Shown here piece after piece: positions 1-8,125 of a stretch of 64,000 nt of DNA (its first letter is position 1; the number at the start of each line of letters is the position of its first letter). Under the pieces are notes generated by a model, which saw nothing but the letters and a program-made list of their open reading frames with translations, was not told where the DNA came from and searched no databases. Source of the stretch: WJKR01 sp964556395. GTDB taxonomy: Archaea > Nanobdellota > Nanobdellia > Woesearchaeales > WJKR01. The stretch is taken from the NCBI GenBank assembly GCA_964556395.1, contig CAZKVR010000002.1:62001-126000 (forward strand). The letters run 5' to 3'. A program made the position numbers and the translations under genes.

Positions 1-76
1 CCCGAAGGTGTGGACTGACGGCCTGGTGAAGGTCTTCAGGGGGTGGCTTCCTGAGATGGAGTGGCGCGAGCGTTGA
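1..76 (+). CDS. C-terminal end of an upstream gene (partial)
   Basis: An open frame enters from the left edge and ends at a TGA at 74-76, giving about 24 C-terminal residues rich in Trp, Arg and Glu. Too little is present to assign a family. The TATA box of the next gene begins only about 11 bases after the stop, so the reading is plausible but not proven. Confidence 0.4.
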   Translation, partial: PKVWTDGLVKVFRGWLPEMEWRER

Positions 77-86
77 AGAAGCAAAA

Positions 87-95
87 CCTTTATAA
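87..95 (+). promoter_or_regulatory. TATA box for the glycosidase gene
   Basis: CTTTATAAG lies about 25-30 bases before the ATG at 119. The spacing puts the predicted transcript start at or next to the ATG, so the mRNA is probably leaderless; no ribosome binding site is visible. Confidence 0.6.
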
Positions 96-118
96 GTCTC
101 CGTCGGGGATGGTTTTGT

Positions 119-1378
119 ATGGTTGATGAGGATCGTTTGGAGGATGAGGCGTACCGCAGGGCGGTGGACGTTCTCAAGAAGAACGAGACCCGGTATGGCT
201 TCTCCGCCAGCACTGAGCGTAAGGAGAATTACTACTCGGTGTGGGCTCGCGACCATTGCATCACGGCTCTTGGTGCGACGCTGACGGGTGACGAGTCGCT
301 CGTCAAGACATCCAAGGAGGGTTTGTTGTTCTTGTTGAAGCACCAGATCGATCACGGCCAGGTGCCGAGCTATGTGGAGATTGAGAACAAGAACCGCGTC
401 TATGGAGGGTTGGGTTCTATCACGGCGGTCGATGCTAACTTGTGGGTGGTGATCACGTGCGCCATCATGCATAAGACGACGGGCGACAGGCGGTTCCTGA
501 CGAAGATGAACATGGTCCGGTATCAGCGGTTCTACCGGTTGTTCAAGGCGTTCGATTCCAATGATTGCGGCTTGCTCGAAGTGCCGGCTGGTGGTGATTG
601 GGCTGATGTGATGAATCGGAGCTATCACATATTGTATGATGAGTGCTTGTATTATGAGGCTTTGAAGGCGTTGGCGTACCTGTTCGAGCAGGGTTACAGC
701 CGGTTGAAGGATGATGCGGCGCGTAAGAAGTTGAAGAAGAGGATCCGTTGGGTTAAGAAGCGTCAGCCTAAGGTGAAGCGCCGTATCAACCAGACGTTGT
801 GGTTGACGAAGGAGAACACGAAGAAGGTTTTGGAGGAGTACCTCATCATGGATAAGGCTGAGGAGAAGGAGTATGGCTATTACTTGACGCACCTCCAGCC
901 GTTCAAGCTGAATTGGGAGTGGCGTTTCGACAGTCTGGGTAACCTGTTGGCGATCGCTACCGATGTGGCTAACAAGTATCGTTCTCGTAGGATTATCCGG
1001 TACGCGTTGCGGAATAAGGTGAACCAGCCGGGTCCGGTCAAGGCGTTGCACCCGCCCGTGTACAGGCATGAGCGTGAGTGGGAGCACATCTATGAGCGTA
1101 AGGAGCTTCCTCACACGTATCATAATGGTGGCATCTGGCCGATGATTGCGGGTTTCTGGGTGTACGTGTTGAAGAAGAAAGGGTATGCTCGCAGGGCTTC
1201 TGAGGAGTTGCGGCGCTTGGCGGAGTTGCTGCAGAAGAATGATTGGGATTTCAACGAGTACATGCACGGCCAGACCGGGAAGTCGATGGGCAAGAAGGAT
1301 CAGGCGTGGTCCGCCGCCGGTTACGTCATCGCCTATAAGAGTGTTGAGAACGGGTTCAACCTGTTCAACTTCCATTGA
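119..1378 (+). CDS. Six-hairpin glycoside hydrolase (GH100/amylo-alpha-1,6-glucosidase-like)
   Basis: A 419-residue soluble protein with the pattern of (alpha/alpha)6-barrel glycosidases: an early WARDH motif near residue 43, an acidic GGDWAD motif near residue 160 where such enzymes carry the catalytic acid, a YDECLYYEAL helix, and a HTYHNGGIWP segment near residue 335 typical of neutral invertase and debranching enzyme families. No signal peptide is seen, so it should act in the cytosol, probably on alpha-glucan or a disaccharide. The exact GH family and substrate are not determined. The ATG at 119 fits the TATA spacing. Confidence 0.72.
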   Translation: MVDEDRLEDEAYRRAVDVLKKNETRYGFSASTERKENYYSVWARDHCITALGATLTGDESLVKTSKEGLLFLLKHQIDHGQVPSYVEIENKNRVYGGLGSITAVDANLWVVITCAIMHKTTGDRRFLTKMNMVRYQRFYRLFKAFDSNDCGLLEVPAGGDWADVMNRSYHILYDECLYYEALKALAYLFEQGYSRLKDDAARKKLKKRIRWVKKRQPKVKRRINQTLWLTKENTKKVLEEYLIMDKAEEKEYGYYLTHLQPFKLNWEWRFDSLGNLLAIATDVANKYRSRRIIRYALRNKVNQPGPVKALHPPVYRHEREWEHIYERKELPHTYHNGGIWPMIAGFWVYVLKKKGYARRASEELRRLAELLQKNDWDFNEYMHGQTGKSMGKKDQAWSAAGYVIAYKSVENGFNLFNFH

Positions 1379-1417
1379 CCGCAAAGTATAAAAAACCAGG
1401 TGGTGTCTTCTCCTTTT

Positions 1418-1945
1418 ATGAGCGATGATCCGCAGATCGACGTCATCGAGGGCGAGCCTTGTCCGTTCTGCCAGCAGAAGGCCTTGACGCTGCGTCAGGC
1501 GGAGCGCGACATCCCTTACTTCGGACGCGTCCTCATCTTCTCGATGGATTGCAGCAATTGCAAGTATCACAAGGCTGACTTGGAGTTGGTTGAGGGTTCT
1601 GGCAAGCCTGCGAAGTACTCGTTCGACGTCGAGTCTGAGGAGGACTTGCAGGTGCGTGTGGTGAAGAGCGCCGCCGCGACTATCAAGATTCCTCGTATCG
1701 GTAGTATCGAGCCTGGCGAGACCGCTAATGGTTATGTGACGAACATCGAGGGTATCCTGAACCGTATCAAGCATCAGGTGGAGAACTTCAGGGAGAACAC
1801 CGATGATGATGCTGAGAAGAAGAAGGCGAAGAGCTTGTTGAAGAAGCTGAACAGGGCTTTGTGGGGTCAGGACAAGGTGAAGGTCATGCTTGAGGATCCG
1901 ACTGGCAATTCCGCTATCATCAGCGACAAGACTGTCAAGAAGTGA
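1418..1945 (+). CDS. ZPR1 zinc-finger domain protein
   Basis: A 175-residue protein with one ZPR1 unit. The N-terminal C4 zinc finger is visible as CPFC followed by CSNC about 30 residues later. It is followed by the ZPR1 beta domain with a conserved IPRIGSIEPG stretch and a NIEGIL motif. Eukaryotic ZPR1 carries two such units and acts as an eEF1A folding chaperone; archaeal single-unit forms are poorly characterised, so a role with aEF1A here is inference. The ATG at 1418 is preferred to an in-frame GTG at 1400, because TATA-like AAGTATAAAA at about 1383-1394 lies one promoter spacing upstream. Confidence 0.88.
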   Translation: MSDDPQIDVIEGEPCPFCQQKALTLRQAERDIPYFGRVLIFSMDCSNCKYHKADLELVEGSGKPAKYSFDVESEEDLQVRVVKSAAATIKIPRIGSIEPGETANGYVTNIEGILNRIKHQVENFRENTDDDAEKKKAKSLLKKLNRALWGQDKVKVMLEDPTGNSAIISDKTVKK

Positions 1946-1949
1946 GTTT

Positions 1950-2297
1950 CTAGAATTTGAGTTTCTTTGCGTATCGTCCTATGACCGGCAGTTCTTTCTC
2001 CTCGTGGTTGGCGGCGTTGATGATGCCGAGTACTACGAGGACGAGGAATGCGATCCATGCGAGGGTGTAGAGTATTCCCGGCAGGTAGGGGACGAACCAG
2101 AGGATGCTGAGCGCTATCCAGACGATGAGGTATGCTATGACGAGGATGAGGGATTGCTTGAAGTGAAATTTCGTGAACTTGTCCTTCTGCATGTTGTCGT
2201 CGACGAGGTACCAGATGAGCCCTACGATGAAGAAGGGGTAGGTGAGGATGCTGAACAGCTTCTCCTCATCTTTCGTGGGCTTCTTGGGCTTTGCCAT
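1950..2297 (-). CDS. Small membrane protein, DUF4870/Tic20-like
   Basis: A 115-residue protein with a charged N-terminus (KPKKPTKDEEK), then hydrophobic helices around residues 18-32, 48-65 and 70-92, and a basic C-terminal tail. The pattern LFSILTYPFF and KFHFKQSL resembles the DUF4870/Tic20-like family of small membrane proteins, whose function is unknown in prokaryotes. It converges on the ZPR1 gene with 4 bases between stops. A TATA-like element near 2318-2329 gives leaderless spacing to the ATG at 2297. Confidence 0.7.
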   Translation of the reverse strand: MAKPKKPTKDEEKLFSILTYPFFIVGLIWYLVDDNMQKDKFTKFHFKQSLILVIAYLIVWIALSILWFVPYLPGILYTLAWIAFLVLVVLGIINAANHEEKELPVIGRYAKKLKF

Positions 2298-2323
2298 ATT
2301 GATGTATCAGGCAATGCTCATAT

Positions 2324-3031
2324 TTAAGTGTTGAGGTTTTTGAGGGGTCCGAAGGGGTAGGTGTCGAATCCTTCGATGGCGTGGGCTTCCAGGTTTTCGG
2401 CTTCTTTCATGATAGGTCCGAGGCCTGGTTCCTTGATGACGTCGCTGCCTTCCACCAGCGGGTACATGCTTGGCGTGATGATGAGTTCCCGGTCCTTGTA
2501 GGTGCCGGTGAGGAATGCCTTGTATCGTTCTTGCCGTATGCCGTCGTCCAGGAGGAGTGAGGGGTGTTCGTGGCCTATGATGATTCTGGTGGCTTGGTCG
2601 AGCTCTTCTTTTGCCGGTTCGCGGTCGCCGTGTATGATGAGGTTTCCGTCGATGTTGATGCTGTCTTTGGCTTTGAGTCCTCGTTTTCGGAGGATGGGTA
2701 GGAGTATGGTGTCGTGGTTTCCTTTGATGACGTCGAGGTCCGCTTTCTGGTTGAGCTTGTCGAGGAGTTGGAGGACGTCCCGCCATTCCTCGTCTTGGAT
2801 CGTTCCGAACTCGTGCTTGATGTCGCCGTTGAGTATTATCTTGTCCGGTGCGCATCGTTCTAGGATGTCGTCTATGAGTTGGAACGTGTCGTCTTTCTGC
2901 GTCCTTGGTAGGAGTACGCCGTTGCCGACGATGGCTGCTTCCGCTCCGAGGTGGAGGTCTGATAGGATGAGGACTTTGTTGTTGAGGAGTAGTGCTGGTC
3001 CGATGAATTCCGCGTCGTGGAGTGTTGTCAT
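2324..3031 (-). CDS. Calcineurin-like metallophosphoesterase (COG1407, ICC-like)
   Basis: A 235-residue protein with the metallophosphoesterase metal motifs in order: SDLHLG (DxH) near residue 25, NGDIKH (GD) near residue 70, KGNHDT (GNHD) near residue 103, and IIHGD and IIGHEHP near residues 125-145. Archaeal COG1407 proteins are predicted DNA or nucleotide phosphoesterases, and the substrate is unknown. The ATG at 3031 overlaps the TFE stop as ATGA, so the two are translationally coupled in one operon. A longer open frame upstream of 3031 is only the TFE gene in another frame. Confidence 0.88.
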   Translation of the reverse strand: MTTLHDAEFIGPALLLNNKVLILSDLHLGAEAAIVGNGVLLPRTQKDDTFQLIDDILERCAPDKIILNGDIKHEFGTIQDEEWRDVLQLLDKLNQKADLDVIKGNHDTILLPILRKRGLKAKDSINIDGNLIIHGDREPAKEELDQATRIIIGHEHPSLLLDDGIRQERYKAFLTGTYKDRELIITPSMYPLVEGSDVIKEPGLGPIMKEAENLEAHAIEGFDTYPFGPLKNLNT

Positions 3032-3543
3032 CCTGAGGCGGCGTTCTCTTTCTCTTTGGAGAGCTCGTCGATGCGTTGCTTGAGGAATTCGATGGTGCGG
3101 GCGTTGTCTTGGAGGTTCATGATCTCGCCGCATTCGGGGCATTTGAAGTTGAACTCGATGGCTTTCTCGAAGGGCATGCGTGCGCAGGCGTTCTTGCACA
3201 TGTAGAATTGTCCTCCTTGCTCCTTGTCGAGCCGTTCTTGGAGTTTGGCGATCTTCTCGCTCTTGATCTTCTCGGCCAGGTAGGGTATGATCTTCTCGTT
3301 GAAGTCCCAGTAGCAGATGTACCAGCCTTTGATCTTGTCTTTCTTCCTTGTGAAGTAGACGACGTTGTGTTCGAGGAGCCGGTAGAGGGTGTTCCTGGTC
3401 TGGTGGATTTCCATGTCGAGTTCTTCCGCTATGATGAACTCGCTGATGCGGGTCTTCCCTCTGAGGTAGAATATGATGTCTAGGGCTTCTGGTCCGACGA
3501 GTTCCGTCACGACCTCTTCGATGAGTTTTTTGGTGATTCTCAT
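3028..3543 (-). CDS. tfe: Transcription factor TFE (TFIIE-alpha homologue)
   Basis: A 171-residue archaeal TFE. An N-terminal winged helix (about residues 5-80, with LVGPEALDIIFYL and a TRNTLYRLLE recognition region) precedes a C-terminal zinc ribbon, seen as a CKNAC then CPEC spacing around residues 112-140, and a short helical tail. TFE helps open the promoter with TBP, TFB and RNA polymerase. The ATG at 3543 (MRITKK) is chosen because the family starts there. The frame stays open to an ATG at 3696, but that extension is low-complexity and basic. If transcription starts at the TATA box near 3700, the leader is about 125 bases. Confidence 0.92.
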   Translation of the reverse strand: MRITKKLIEEVVTELVGPEALDIIFYLRGKTRISEFIIAEELDMEIHQTRNTLYRLLEHNVVYFTRKKDKIKGWYICYWDFNEKIIPYLAEKIKSEKIAKLQERLDKEQGGQFYMCKNACARMPFEKAIEFNFKCPECGEIMNLQDNARTIEFLKQRIDELSKEKENAASG

Positions 3544-3676
3544 TGTGGTTTGGATGGCGGTGGCTATCGGTCTTTCCGTTCTCTTGTCGCAAGGCGTTCG
3601 TCGCGCCTGGGGCGCACCCTTGTCGTCGCTGCTTCGTTGTTGGCGGGTGCAGAATGACCCTGCCTTCGCTGATAGG

Positions 3677-3705
3677 TCTTTCCCGGGAAAGAACATTTAT
3701 AAAGG
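3677..3705 (-). promoter_or_regulatory. TATA box with adjacent 16-bp palindrome, upstream of tfe
   Basis: TCTTTCCCGGGAAAGA at 3677-3692 is a perfect palindrome, directly beside TTTATAAA (3694-3705). Read towards tfe, the palindrome lies between the TATA box and the expected start, a typical repressor position in archaea. The rest of the 3544-3832 gap holds no convincing gene. Its left part would be the tfe leader, and the AT-rich part at 3778-3805 gives T-rich sequence just after the NreA stop that could end that transcript. Confidence 0.5.
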
Positions 3706-3832
3706 TGTTGTTTTTGGTATATTATTTTCTTGCTTTTTGTCCTGTTTTCAGGGTCTGTGCGCACCGGAAAGCATTCTTTTCAGTAAAGAAAATAATTATT
3801 TTTGACCCCTAAAGAGTAAGAACAAATATGAT

Positions 3833-5044
3833 TCACGAGAAATGCGCCAGCGTGGTCTGGGACTTCCGCTCACCACGCAGCCTGCTGGCCCCCAGGACCG
3901 GCGTCAAGTCAGCGCCGAACCGCTTCCTGACGAAAGCGACGGCATACCGCTCCATCTCCTCGGCAGAGGAGAACGAGACGGGCTTGCCACTAAAGGCCGC
4001 CCGCGACGCCTCGCGCACCACCCAGACACCGAGCGGCGCCCAGTACTCGTCCGTGATGAACCGCAACGACAGGACGCCGGCCTTCCGCTTCCGTCGAGCC
4101 AAGGACTCCAACGCCGCCAAACGAGAAGCGTAATAGCCCCCGGCCGTCCGGTCGGCATACGACTTACGCCCCCTCACACCCTCATAATCAGTGTACCACG
4201 TGGAAAGCTTCACAGACCCCTGGCCGCCGGCGTAGTTCTCGAAGAGCTCGAATGACCACGGCTGCGGGTACAACAGGACGAGATAATAATTGCCCATGTA
4301 GCCGCCAAAATACGCCTGGAAGTCAGCCTCAGGAAAGTCCTGCAATTGCCTGCGGAGCTGCTTGCCAACCGTGTCATCCACGGCCGTGATACCCCAACGG
4401 GTCGGGACGAAGCGCCGCTCAAGCTTCTGCCCTAACGTGGCCGAGCTCAAGAGCTTGGAAAGGTGATGCTCGCCATACCCTCTTTTCCACAACGCCCCGA
4501 GGCCTGCGGAAGCCTTGAGGTCTGTGTCTGAGACCACCTTGTCCACGGCCCGCGGCACCTTAGGATTGCTCGTCAACGAGGCCTTCTGCAACCGGGCGTC
4601 CGGGCCGTGCGGCATGCTCTCATCATTCAACGTCAACCGGAACTGGGGCTTGCGGTCGAGGTCGACGTCCATGTCGACCGGCCGGACAGCCATGGCGGCC
4701 TCTTGGGAGAGGTCCTTGAGCTTGCGCGTCTGGAGCGAGGCGAGCTTGACGTGCGCCTTCTGATTGGCATTGACCAAGCCGGAGCGGAGGCTGACGATAT
4801 CCTTCAAAGGCGTCTGACGGCGCACCCATGATAAGGGGTTGTCGTGGCTCTCATCCTCCTCGGTGGCGAGCAACCCTATGCGGACGTTGGGATACCCATA
4901 GCGCCCGACGAACACGCCCGGCGCCTGGCCTGCGAAGGATTGCTTGCTCGACTCGTTGAACGACTTCTTCACCTGTAGGCGGAACTGCCTCGGGTCGAAG
5001 AGCGTCTCATGGAGGGTGCGGCCCTTGAGGGACGGCAATTTCAT
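3833..5044 (-). CDS. nreA: DNA repair protein NreA
   Basis: A 403-residue Nre-family protein (archaeal, linked in Haloferax to repair of mitomycin C damage through PCNA). Family hallmarks include FVGRYGYPNV near residue 46, the WSFELFENY segment near residue 268, and GVWVVREASR near residue 350. The extreme C-terminus QTTLAHFS matches a PCNA-interacting peptide. The protein contains no cysteine at all, so the N-terminal zinc finger I associate with many Nre proteins is absent. A TATA-like element near 5068-5078 sets a leaderless start at the ATG at 5044. Confidence 0.9.
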   Translation of the reverse strand: MKLPSLKGRTLHETLFDPRQFRLQVKKSFNESSKQSFAGQAPGVFVGRYGYPNVRIGLLATEEDESHDNPLSWVRRQTPLKDIVSLRSGLVNANQKAHVKLASLQTRKLKDLSQEAAMAVRPVDMDVDLDRKPQFRLTLNDESMPHGPDARLQKASLTSNPKVPRAVDKVVSDTDLKASAGLGALWKRGYGEHHLSKLLSSATLGQKLERRFVPTRWGITAVDDTVGKQLRRQLQDFPEADFQAYFGGYMGNYYLVLLYPQPWSFELFENYAGGQGSVKLSTWYTDYEGVRGRKSYADRTAGGYYASRLAALESLARRKRKAGVLSLRFITDEYWAPLGVWVVREASRAAFSGKPVSFSSAEEMERYAVAFVRKRFGADLTPVLGASRLRGERKSQTTLAHFS

Positions 5045-5245
5045 AGTTCAAGGGAGGAGCGGTGGTTTTTATGCGTTGCGCACAGCCAGAGTTTGTAGAA
5101 AAAGCCAGAGCAAGAAAATAATGAAGACTCTTCTACCGGTAAGAAAACTGTGACTGCTTATAAAAAGCAATCCTTGCAAGGACCATTCAAGTGCCACGAT
5201 TACTGGCCAGAGCGAGAATCTCCACAAACACGCACGGACAGCAAG

Positions 5246-5284
5246 TTTTTTATAGGGGGCGCCACGCGGAAAGGAATGAGGTGA
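5246..5284 (+). promoter_or_regulatory. TATA box and ribosome binding site for the first pilin-like gene
   Basis: TTTTTTATAG at 5246-5255 is followed by GAGGTGA at about 5278-5284, five bases before the TTG at 5289. This supports the unusual TTG start. A second TATA-like element (TTATAAAA, about 5159-5166) lies further upstream; no gene follows it closely. Confidence 0.5.
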
Positions 5285-5288
5285 GCCC

Positions 5289-5885
5289 TTGAGGCGGAAA
5301 AGAGGACAGACATCCATCGAGTTCCTGACCACGTACGCGTGGGCGTTCCTTGGATTGCTCGTCACGGTGGGAGCGCTGAACTACCTCGGCATACTCGAAC
5401 CGTCCTCGTACACGCCCGAGCGGTGCTCGTCAGGCACGCAGATTAGCTGCGTCGACACCTACCTCGCCGCGGACGAGTCCAGCCAGGACACGACGCTGCT
5501 GCTCATGCTGAGCAACAACTATCCCCGGAGCGTCCTCATCGAGAATGTCACCCTCACCAACATAAAGGAGGAGGATGTCGGCATGGACTCTCCACCGTTC
5601 ACGGTGGAGCCCGGCCGGTCGTACACCGCCGCGTTCTCGTTCCAGTCGGCGTACACGGAAGGGCAACACGAATCCGTCAACTTCGTCATCACGTACAGGC
5701 GTGAAGGCGGGAGCAATAGCTATAACATCACGGGCTCGAGCGTCATCAACGTCCAGGAAGCGCCGGCGACGCCGGAGCCGTACTGCGGAGACGGAGACGT
5801 CGATACGGCCGAGGAGTGCGACCCTGCAAACGAAGAGGAGCAGTGCGGCGGCGAAGATTGCAGGTCCGACTGCACCTGTGAGTGA
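5289..5885 (+). CDS. Pilin-like secreted protein with class III signal peptide and Cys-rich tail
   Basis: A 198-residue protein starting with TTG after a good ribosome binding site. The N-terminus (RKRGQTSIEFL) is an archaeal class III prepilin signal: basic, Gly|Gln cleavage site, Glu at +5, then a hydrophobic stretch to residue 35. The ectodomain starts with a CSSGTQISC disulfide candidate and has a beta-rich NVTLTN segment with glycosylation-like sites. It ends in a Cys-rich unit starting CGDGDVD and containing EECD, resembling DUF4215-type repeats. It is probably exported and processed by a type IV prepilin peptidase. The next gene looks like a diverged copy. Confidence 0.72.
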   Translation: MRRKRGQTSIEFLTTYAWAFLGLLVTVGALNYLGILEPSSYTPERCSSGTQISCVDTYLAADESSQDTTLLLMLSNNYPRSVLIENVTLTNIKEEDVGMDSPPFTVEPGRSYTAAFSFQSAYTEGQHESVNFVITYRREGGSNSYNITGSSVINVQEAPATPEPYCGDGDVDTAEECDPANEEEQCGGEDCRSDCTCE

Positions 5886-5896
5886 GGTTGATAACC

Positions 5897-7096
5897 ATGA
5901 GGAAAGCGCAAGCATCGATGGAGTACATGAGCACGTACATCTACGCAGGGTTGGCCCTCGTCGTCGTGGTCGGCACGATGGGGTACTTCGGCGCGTTCGA
6001 GAAAGACACCTACACCAGTGAGAAGTGCGAGTCGGGCGATCAGATGAGCTGCGCCGACGCGACGATCACGGCCGACGGCGTCATCAAGATCATGTTCAAG
6101 AATTTCGTGGGGCGGTCGGTGAATGTCACGAACGTCACCGTGACTTACGACGACAACGATATCAACAGTCCCCTCGGCCTCATCGTTCCTCAAAGGAATA
6201 ACGCGACGCTGTCAATACCTACGGAGTTCTCGTTCGAACCCGGCAACAAGGAGGAGTTCAGCTACGCTATCACCTACACGCCGCTCGGAAGCCCGCGCAA
6301 CTATACGGTGAGAGGGGTGGCGACGGCGAAGGTGGAACCGCCGATCGCGATTTGCGGCAACGACGAAGTCGAACCGGGCGAGGAGTGCGAACCCCCTATC
6401 GAGACTCCATGCAGTGAGTATGACAGCAGGTTCGTCAGTGGGACGTTGCTCTGCGATGATCACTGCCAATTCGACACCTCGCAATGCGTCGAGTGCCCGC
6501 AAGAATACTTCAGATCCGACTCGTGGACCGGCGACTACGAGGGCAAATGTTGCTCGGAAGAACAGGACTTGTTCGTGACGACGTCAACACTTGATGAAGA
6601 GGACCAGGCTTGCTGTGACGACCAGTACGACTGCGTGGCTGGTGGCGAGTGCTTCGCAAACAGCGATTCCAGAGAATTCCAAGGTGTGACTGCGACGTGC
6701 AAGGGAGGTGAATGGGTGACCCAGGTCAGCTTTATGGCGAAGCAGAGTGAAGGTACGGAGCAAGTCCAGGAAGTGAACCTGGATGTGAAAATAGTCGGAG
6801 GTGGTGAGACCTTCGTTTTTAACACCCAAGAAGACCCGAATGACATCCAACTGCCCGTCGAGCCCCACCATGATGATTATGAGAACATAATATATGAAAT
6901 CCCGATGCCCGTCGAGAACATCACCCTCTTCCGGAAAACTGACACTGACTCGAGTATAATCACCGTCAGAGACCTCTCCGTCGGAGACGACCCTCTCGAT
7001 TTAGTGGAGTCCTGCGAAGCTAATCATGATAAAGTCAAGTTGGATTCTAACAGCGTCTCCCTGCAATATGACCAGAGCCTGACCTGCGACATATAA
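5897..7096 (+). CDS. Pilin-like secreted protein, larger paralogue
   Basis: A 399-residue protein with a class III signal (RKAQASMEYM then a hydrophobic segment to about residue 30). It repeats the architecture of the gene before it: CESGDQMSC, an NVTNVTVTY strand, then a CGNDEVEPGEEC unit. A longer Cys-rich region follows with several CC and CxxxxxC pairs (about residues 160-270) and a C-terminal beta-rich domain of about 120 residues not present in the paralogue. ATG 5897 is chosen over the GTG at 5882, which overlaps the preceding stop; the spacing from GAGGTTGAT supports it. It is probably a surface or pilus-associated protein. Confidence 0.7.
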   Translation: MRKAQASMEYMSTYIYAGLALVVVVGTMGYFGAFEKDTYTSEKCESGDQMSCADATITADGVIKIMFKNFVGRSVNVTNVTVTYDDNDINSPLGLIVPQRNNATLSIPTEFSFEPGNKEEFSYAITYTPLGSPRNYTVRGVATAKVEPPIAICGNDEVEPGEECEPPIETPCSEYDSRFVSGTLLCDDHCQFDTSQCVECPQEYFRSDSWTGDYEGKCCSEEQDLFVTTSTLDEEDQACCDDQYDCVAGGECFANSDSREFQGVTATCKGGEWVTQVSFMAKQSEGTEQVQEVNLDVKIVGGGETFVFNTQEDPNDIQLPVEPHHDDYENIIYEIPMPVENITLFRKTDTDSSIITVRDLSVGDDPLDLVESCEANHDKVKLDSNSVSLQYDQSLTCDI

Positions 7097-7099
7097 GAT

Positions 7100-8089
7100 T
7101 CAGAGCTCGAGCGGGACCTCGTCGGTGCGTTCGTACGCGTCGACGTCCGCTTCCTCTGGCTTGAGGGCGTGCCCTTGCTCGTACAGCCGGTGGCCGGTCC
7201 AGGCGATCATGGCGGCGTTGTCGACGAGGAATTGCTTTCCAGGCGCGTGGCTCTCGGCGCCGCGGGCTTCGGCCATCTGCCTGCACATGTCTTGGAGTCG
7301 GTTGTTGCACGCGACTCCTCCTCCGAGTACGAGCTCGTCCTTGCCGCAGTGCGCCAACGCCCGTTCTGAGATCTCGACAAGCATGGCGAACACCGTCTCT
7401 TGCACGCTGTAGCAGAGCTGTTCCTTCGGATACACCTGGTCCTTGATGAGTTGTTTGAGCTTGGTCAGCAGTCCTCCGAAGGAGACGTCCATGCCTTTGA
7501 CGGTGTACGGCAGTTCGATGAGCGGCACGTTCTTGTCGGCCGCTTGTTGGGCGAGGCTTTCTATCTGGGGGCCTGCTGGGAATCCGAGTCCTAGTGCTCG
7601 TCCGAAGCTGTCGAGGAAGTTGCCGACGCCTATGTCGAGCGTCTCTCCGAATATCCTGTAGCGTCCGCCTTCGTAGGCGATGACTTGCGTGTTGGCGCCC
7701 GAGGCGTAGAGGAGTACCGGGTCTTCCGCCGGCGTGAGGAGCCTGCCGATCTCGAGGTGCGCTATGCAGTGGTTGACACCTACCAATGGTTTCTGGAGCT
7801 TGAGCGCGAGCGTCCGGGCGACGGCTGCTCCGATGCGTAGTGCGTGGCCGAGGCCCGGGCTTCTCGAGTAGGCGATGAGGTCTATATCATGAGGTTTCTT
7901 GCCGGCTTCGTCGAGGGCTGCTTTGAGCACGTCCTGACAGGCCTTGACGTGGTGGTCTGCCACCTTGGCAGGGATCATGCCTCCATCGTCGGTGGTGTAC
8001 GCCTGTTTCCGGTTGCTCAACACCTGCTTGCCGTCAAGGATTGCGATGCCGAAGGTGTGGGCTGTGCTCTCGATGCCGAGGACTATCAT
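7100..8089 (-). CDS. kae1: KEOPS subunit Kae1, tRNA threonylcarbamoyladenosine transferase
   Basis: A 329-residue ASKHA-fold enzyme that transfers the threonylcarbamoyl group to A37 of ANN-decoding tRNAs. Visible motifs are GIESTAHTFG at the N-terminus, the metal-binding HCIAH (H107, H111), LYASGANTQV, and GGGVACNNRL and DNAAMIA near the C-terminus. The length matches stand-alone Kae1, so the Bud32 kinase is not fused. The partner Pcc1 is encoded at 35175-35414; Bud32 and Cgi121 are not in the window. The gene converges on the pilin paralogue with 3 bases between stops. Confidence 0.95.
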   Translation of the reverse strand: MIVLGIESTAHTFGIAILDGKQVLSNRKQAYTTDDGGMIPAKVADHHVKACQDVLKAALDEAGKKPHDIDLIAYSRSPGLGHALRIGAAVARTLALKLQKPLVGVNHCIAHLEIGRLLTPAEDPVLLYASGANTQVIAYEGGRYRIFGETLDIGVGNFLDSFGRALGLGFPAGPQIESLAQQAADKNVPLIELPYTVKGMDVSFGGLLTKLKQLIKDQVYPKEQLCYSVQETVFAMLVEISERALAHCGKDELVLGGGVACNNRLQDMCRQMAEARGAESHAPGKQFLVDNAAMIAWTGHRLYEQGHALKPEEADVDAYERTDEVPLEL

Positions 8090-8125
8090 GCCCTTGGGTG
8101 ACTGCCCTTGTCATTTAAAGGTTTC

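Noticed and set aside
3032..3592. N-terminal extension of the phosphoesterase frame
   Set aside because: It lies over the TFE gene in another frame and lacks protein-like composition; ATG 3031 with ATGA coupling is the natural start.
3544..3696. N-terminal extension of TFE to an ATG at 3696
   Set aside because: The extra 51 residues are basic low-complexity sequence, and the ATG lies only a few bases after the TATA box, too close for initiation.
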